From: Diphasiastrum complanatum
Taxonomy: Eukaryota > Streptophyta > Lycopodiopsida > Lycopodiales > Lycopodiaceae
Assembly (NCBI GenBank): GCA_029204225.1
Contig: CM055103.1
Span: forward strand, 50,569,470-50,633,469
Direction of reading: 5' to 3'
DNA: 64,000 bases
Shown: positions 61,630 to 64,000 of the stretch, piece after piece
Layout of the letters: every line of letters starts with the position of its first letter
Position numbering within the stretch: the stretch's first letter is position 1
Made by a program: the position numbers and the translations under genes
The notes under the pieces: generated by a model
Told to the model about the DNA's origin: nothing
The model's input: the letters and a program-made list of their open reading frames with translations, nothing else
The model's database searches: none

Positions 61630-62110
61630 TTGCTCTCGAGTAGAGAGAGAATGCTATATCAAGCTCTTGGGTAGAGAGAGAATATAAAAAATAATCTAAG
61701 TGTTGGAGCATGCAAACTCCAAATCTCTCATCAAAAGACTAAGTTTGGAATCAATCTCACTCTCACTCATAGTAGCTTGGGATCAAAGAAGAGTGGCAAT
61801 GGAGCTCAATGATTGGACCTCTCTAAAATATTTTACTTTGATTGGACCACTTAGATGTCACCTCTTACATTGTGGTGCATTTTGGACCATTTTGGTGCAT
61901 CTTACAATATGATTGGTCCAAATTGGAAAATGAAATCAAGAGGTGCTATGTCACTAGCCCTCTACCATCAAGCCAAGTGTAAGCTACCTTCACTATCACA
62001 AGCTAATCCAATGCTAAATTTGGCCTAATCACTTAATTACAAAGGTAAAATGAGTGGTTTTGATAGAGGACCCCCAAACCTCAAGATAGATGACTTTTGC
62101 AATGTTCACA
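61630..62110 (-). repeat. LTR-like segment after a copia polypurine tract
   Basis: On the minus strand AAGGAGGAG is followed by TGTGAACATTGC at 62110, a normal tract/LTR junction. The outer end is not defined and may be cut by the foldback element. Confidence 0.5.
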
Positions 62111-62124
62111 CTCCTCCTTAAAAG

Positions 62125-62290
62125 AAATCTATCTATTTCAACATAGATTTTGAAATCAAGCCAAGATTAGATCTAAATTTGACAAAAGCACTGAGCAATG
62201 TTTTGGTGAGTAGATCCGCAATACAAGAAGATGATCCAATATGCTCCAAGATGATCTCTCCTCGAATAACCTATCTCAATGTGCTTGCTG
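62125..62290 (-). pseudogene. Copia RNase H C-terminus
   Basis: SKHIEIGY and, after a frame change, IRGEIILEHIGSSSCIADLL, TKTL and FRSNLGLI form the conserved end of copia RNase H. A stop follows just before the polypurine tract. Confidence 0.8.
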
Positions 62291-62299
62291 TGAAAAAAT

Positions 62300-62722
62300 C
62301 AGATCCAAAACATACTTAATGGATCAATAGGATCTTGGCTAAATTTGGGTGCACACCTAGATTCATCTACAAGCTAGAAATCATGCATTTACCATGCTAG
62401 AACTTGGAAATACATGAATATCTGAGAGCTATCTACAACATCCATAATGTCGCTTGTCCACTTGACCTAAACTTGCCCTAAAATAGCAACTTCTAGGTAC
62501 TTTACCGAAAACCTAGTTTGACGTAACTAGATGCAATGTATCCACAGTAGCTAATAGAAGTAGCTCCAAATTTGATCTTATTCACTTATATACTTTTTAA
62601 AAATAGTAAGAACACTATTTTTAGGCCTTATTGATATTAAGAAATATATCTCTAAGTTGAGATTTCACTTTGGCCTCCAAATTGCCAAATTAAACAAACT
62701 AAACTAGTTGACATTTTTCACA
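62300..62722 (-). repeat. Second LTR-like segment
   Basis: On the minus strand GAAGAGGGAG is followed by TGTGAAAAATGTC at 62722, similar to the LTR start at 62110. The body has no coding content. It may be the 3' LTR of the element whose protease lies at the window edge. Confidence 0.4.
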
Positions 62723-62731
62723 CTCCCTCTT

Positions 62732-63689
62732 CAACTAGTTTTACCACACAACTTTGATCCATCTTAAGAATGATCTCCATCCTAAGAATAGACCTCCTTC
62801 TATGGTTGTATGATAGCTTTCATGATTGATATATATAATAGTGTCCACATTGGATGCTGCACTATTTCTTACATCAATTTTACATATCAAGATGAAAAAA
62901 AAACCAACATAGAATGTAACATAGAATCATAATGAATGAATTCCTCCATGATTCCACCTTTGATATCTCTAGAAAATAACAACAACCAAGAAACAAATGT
63001 GAGTGATAACCATTTTCTTGCATGTATCCTCCATTTTTGTCCTTCCTTGATATGTCCCCACCATAAAACTCCATGAATGAGCATCTATCGCCATCTTGCC
63101 ACAAGATATCCTCAACACTTGAGAACTTAGACATGAATGAGTGATATAATGAGCCTCCCTTAGCTTCATTTCCATCAACAAAACCAGCCAAGAATGCTAG
63201 TACAACTCTAACATCAAAATGATGCAAAACAATATATCTAGTTTCACCATTTCTTGACAATTTGCACACATTCACATGAAATTGCTCAAACATGAGATAG
63301 AACAAGTAAAGTAAACTTGAACAACACTTCCTTGGTGGTTCCTTAACCTTACTTTACTCTTCAATAACCTCCAAAAACATATCCAAAGTATCTTTGCCAC
63401 TTGACTTCCCTTTGATGCTCTTGACTAGGCTCTCCAAATTGCCACCTCTCCTTTTGTGTTGTTCAAGCCCTTCAAGATCAACTTCTTGATCTTACACTTC
63501 AACATCAAAGTCATTGAACAATACTTATTTTACAGATCCATTAGTTGCCTGCAATCCATGAAAAACACCATTCACTTTTTTTAGCATAATCTACACAAGA
63601 AGATGAACCAAAACATGTGAGTAAGAAAAGTTTGTACCTTCAAACTTGCTTACCCTTCTCATCATATGTAAGCCTAGATGGATTTTTCC
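62732..63689. other. Element interior or flank, nothing recognised
   Basis: A 141-codon minus-strand frame at 63305-62880 shows no family motif. The stretch may be noncoding interior of an LTR element. Confidence 0.4.
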
Positions 63690-64000
63690 TTTGCCTTGAG
63701 GATCATCTTAGAACTTGACTTGGAGAGGAATATCCACCATCACCATCCAAATAACCATCTTCATATCCATAAAAAATGTTAGATTTGATAAACAATAGTC
63801 CAATGCTTCCATTTACATTAACTGTAGAAATCTTATCCGACGGATGTACAAAATTACTGCCAAATAAAGTAACTACCTTATCATCCTCCTTGAAAGTGAG
63901 AACATGCTTCTCAAAATCAAATATCAGACAAGGCGATTTACTAAATAACCATTCGTATCCCAAAATTAAATCAGTACGGGCTAGGTCTAAAACAAGAAAA
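63690..64000 (-). pseudogene. Gypsy-like retropepsin fragment at window edge
   Basis: LVLDLARTDLILGYEWL, LIFDFEKHVLTFKEDD and KVVTLFG are the second half of a Ty3-gypsy gag-pol aspartic protease. The frame is open from the right edge of the window to a stop at 63703. RT does not follow in the expected place, so the element is truncated or the ORF is a gag-protease remnant. Confidence 0.7.

Noticed and set aside
62880-63305. 141-codon minus-strand ORF as a gene
   Set aside because: No domain, splice context or conserved motif was recognised; it lies between LTR fragments and a retropepsin remnant.

Overview
Nuclear DNA of a vascular plant: GT-AG spliced genes of plant-specific type, about 40 percent GC, and a dense mix of Ty1-copia, Ty3-gypsy, LINE, Penelope-like and CACTA relics plus very long CT/GA microsatellites. 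The TE-swollen introns (up to 8.3 kb) and the Penelope-like reverse transcriptase remnant suggest a large-genome, probably non-flowering plant (fern, lycophyte or gymnosperm). That placement is inference; no species can be named from the sequence alone.

Two host genes are supported. (1) Minus strand, 29544 down to 1236: an 18-exon gene for a 739-residue S9 prolyl-oligopeptidase-type serine hydrolase. I rebuilt it exon by exon with continuous phase, no stop codon and an intact Ser/Asp/His triad. (2) Plus strand, 53863 to 59197: a 6-exon gene for a 553-residue 4-coumarate:CoA-ligase-like acyl-CoA synthetase, intact in frame but with unusual residues in the A8 hinge motif. Both start codons sit directly against a (GA)n tract. 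The two genes are divergent, with 24 kb of transposon debris between them, and nothing suggests a shared pathway.

Layout. 1-30 kb: the hydrolase gene, its introns filled with LTR-like repeats (3.0-4.4 kb), a decayed copia element (5.0-8.7 kb), LINE pieces (8.7-9.6, 17.1-20.5, 21.0-22.6 and 23.8-24.3 kb), copia and gypsy fragments and a palindromic repeat. 30-45 kb: nested copia elements, a Penelope-like fragment, a 5' LTR with primer-binding site and long leader, and head-to-head copia and gypsy gag remnants. 45.7-47.7 kb: spliced but broken CACTA-type ORF with DUF4218/DUF4216-like regions. 48.4-53.1 kb: microsatellite-rich, tandemly duplicated DNA with a perfect 34-bp hairpin and a short tRNA-derived retroposon with 17-bp target duplication. 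53.8-59.2 kb: the ligase gene. 59.2-64 kb: LTR fragments, a 390-bp foldback element and the edge of a gypsy-like element. Every transposon ORF recognised is truncated or interrupted, so no autonomous element is present.
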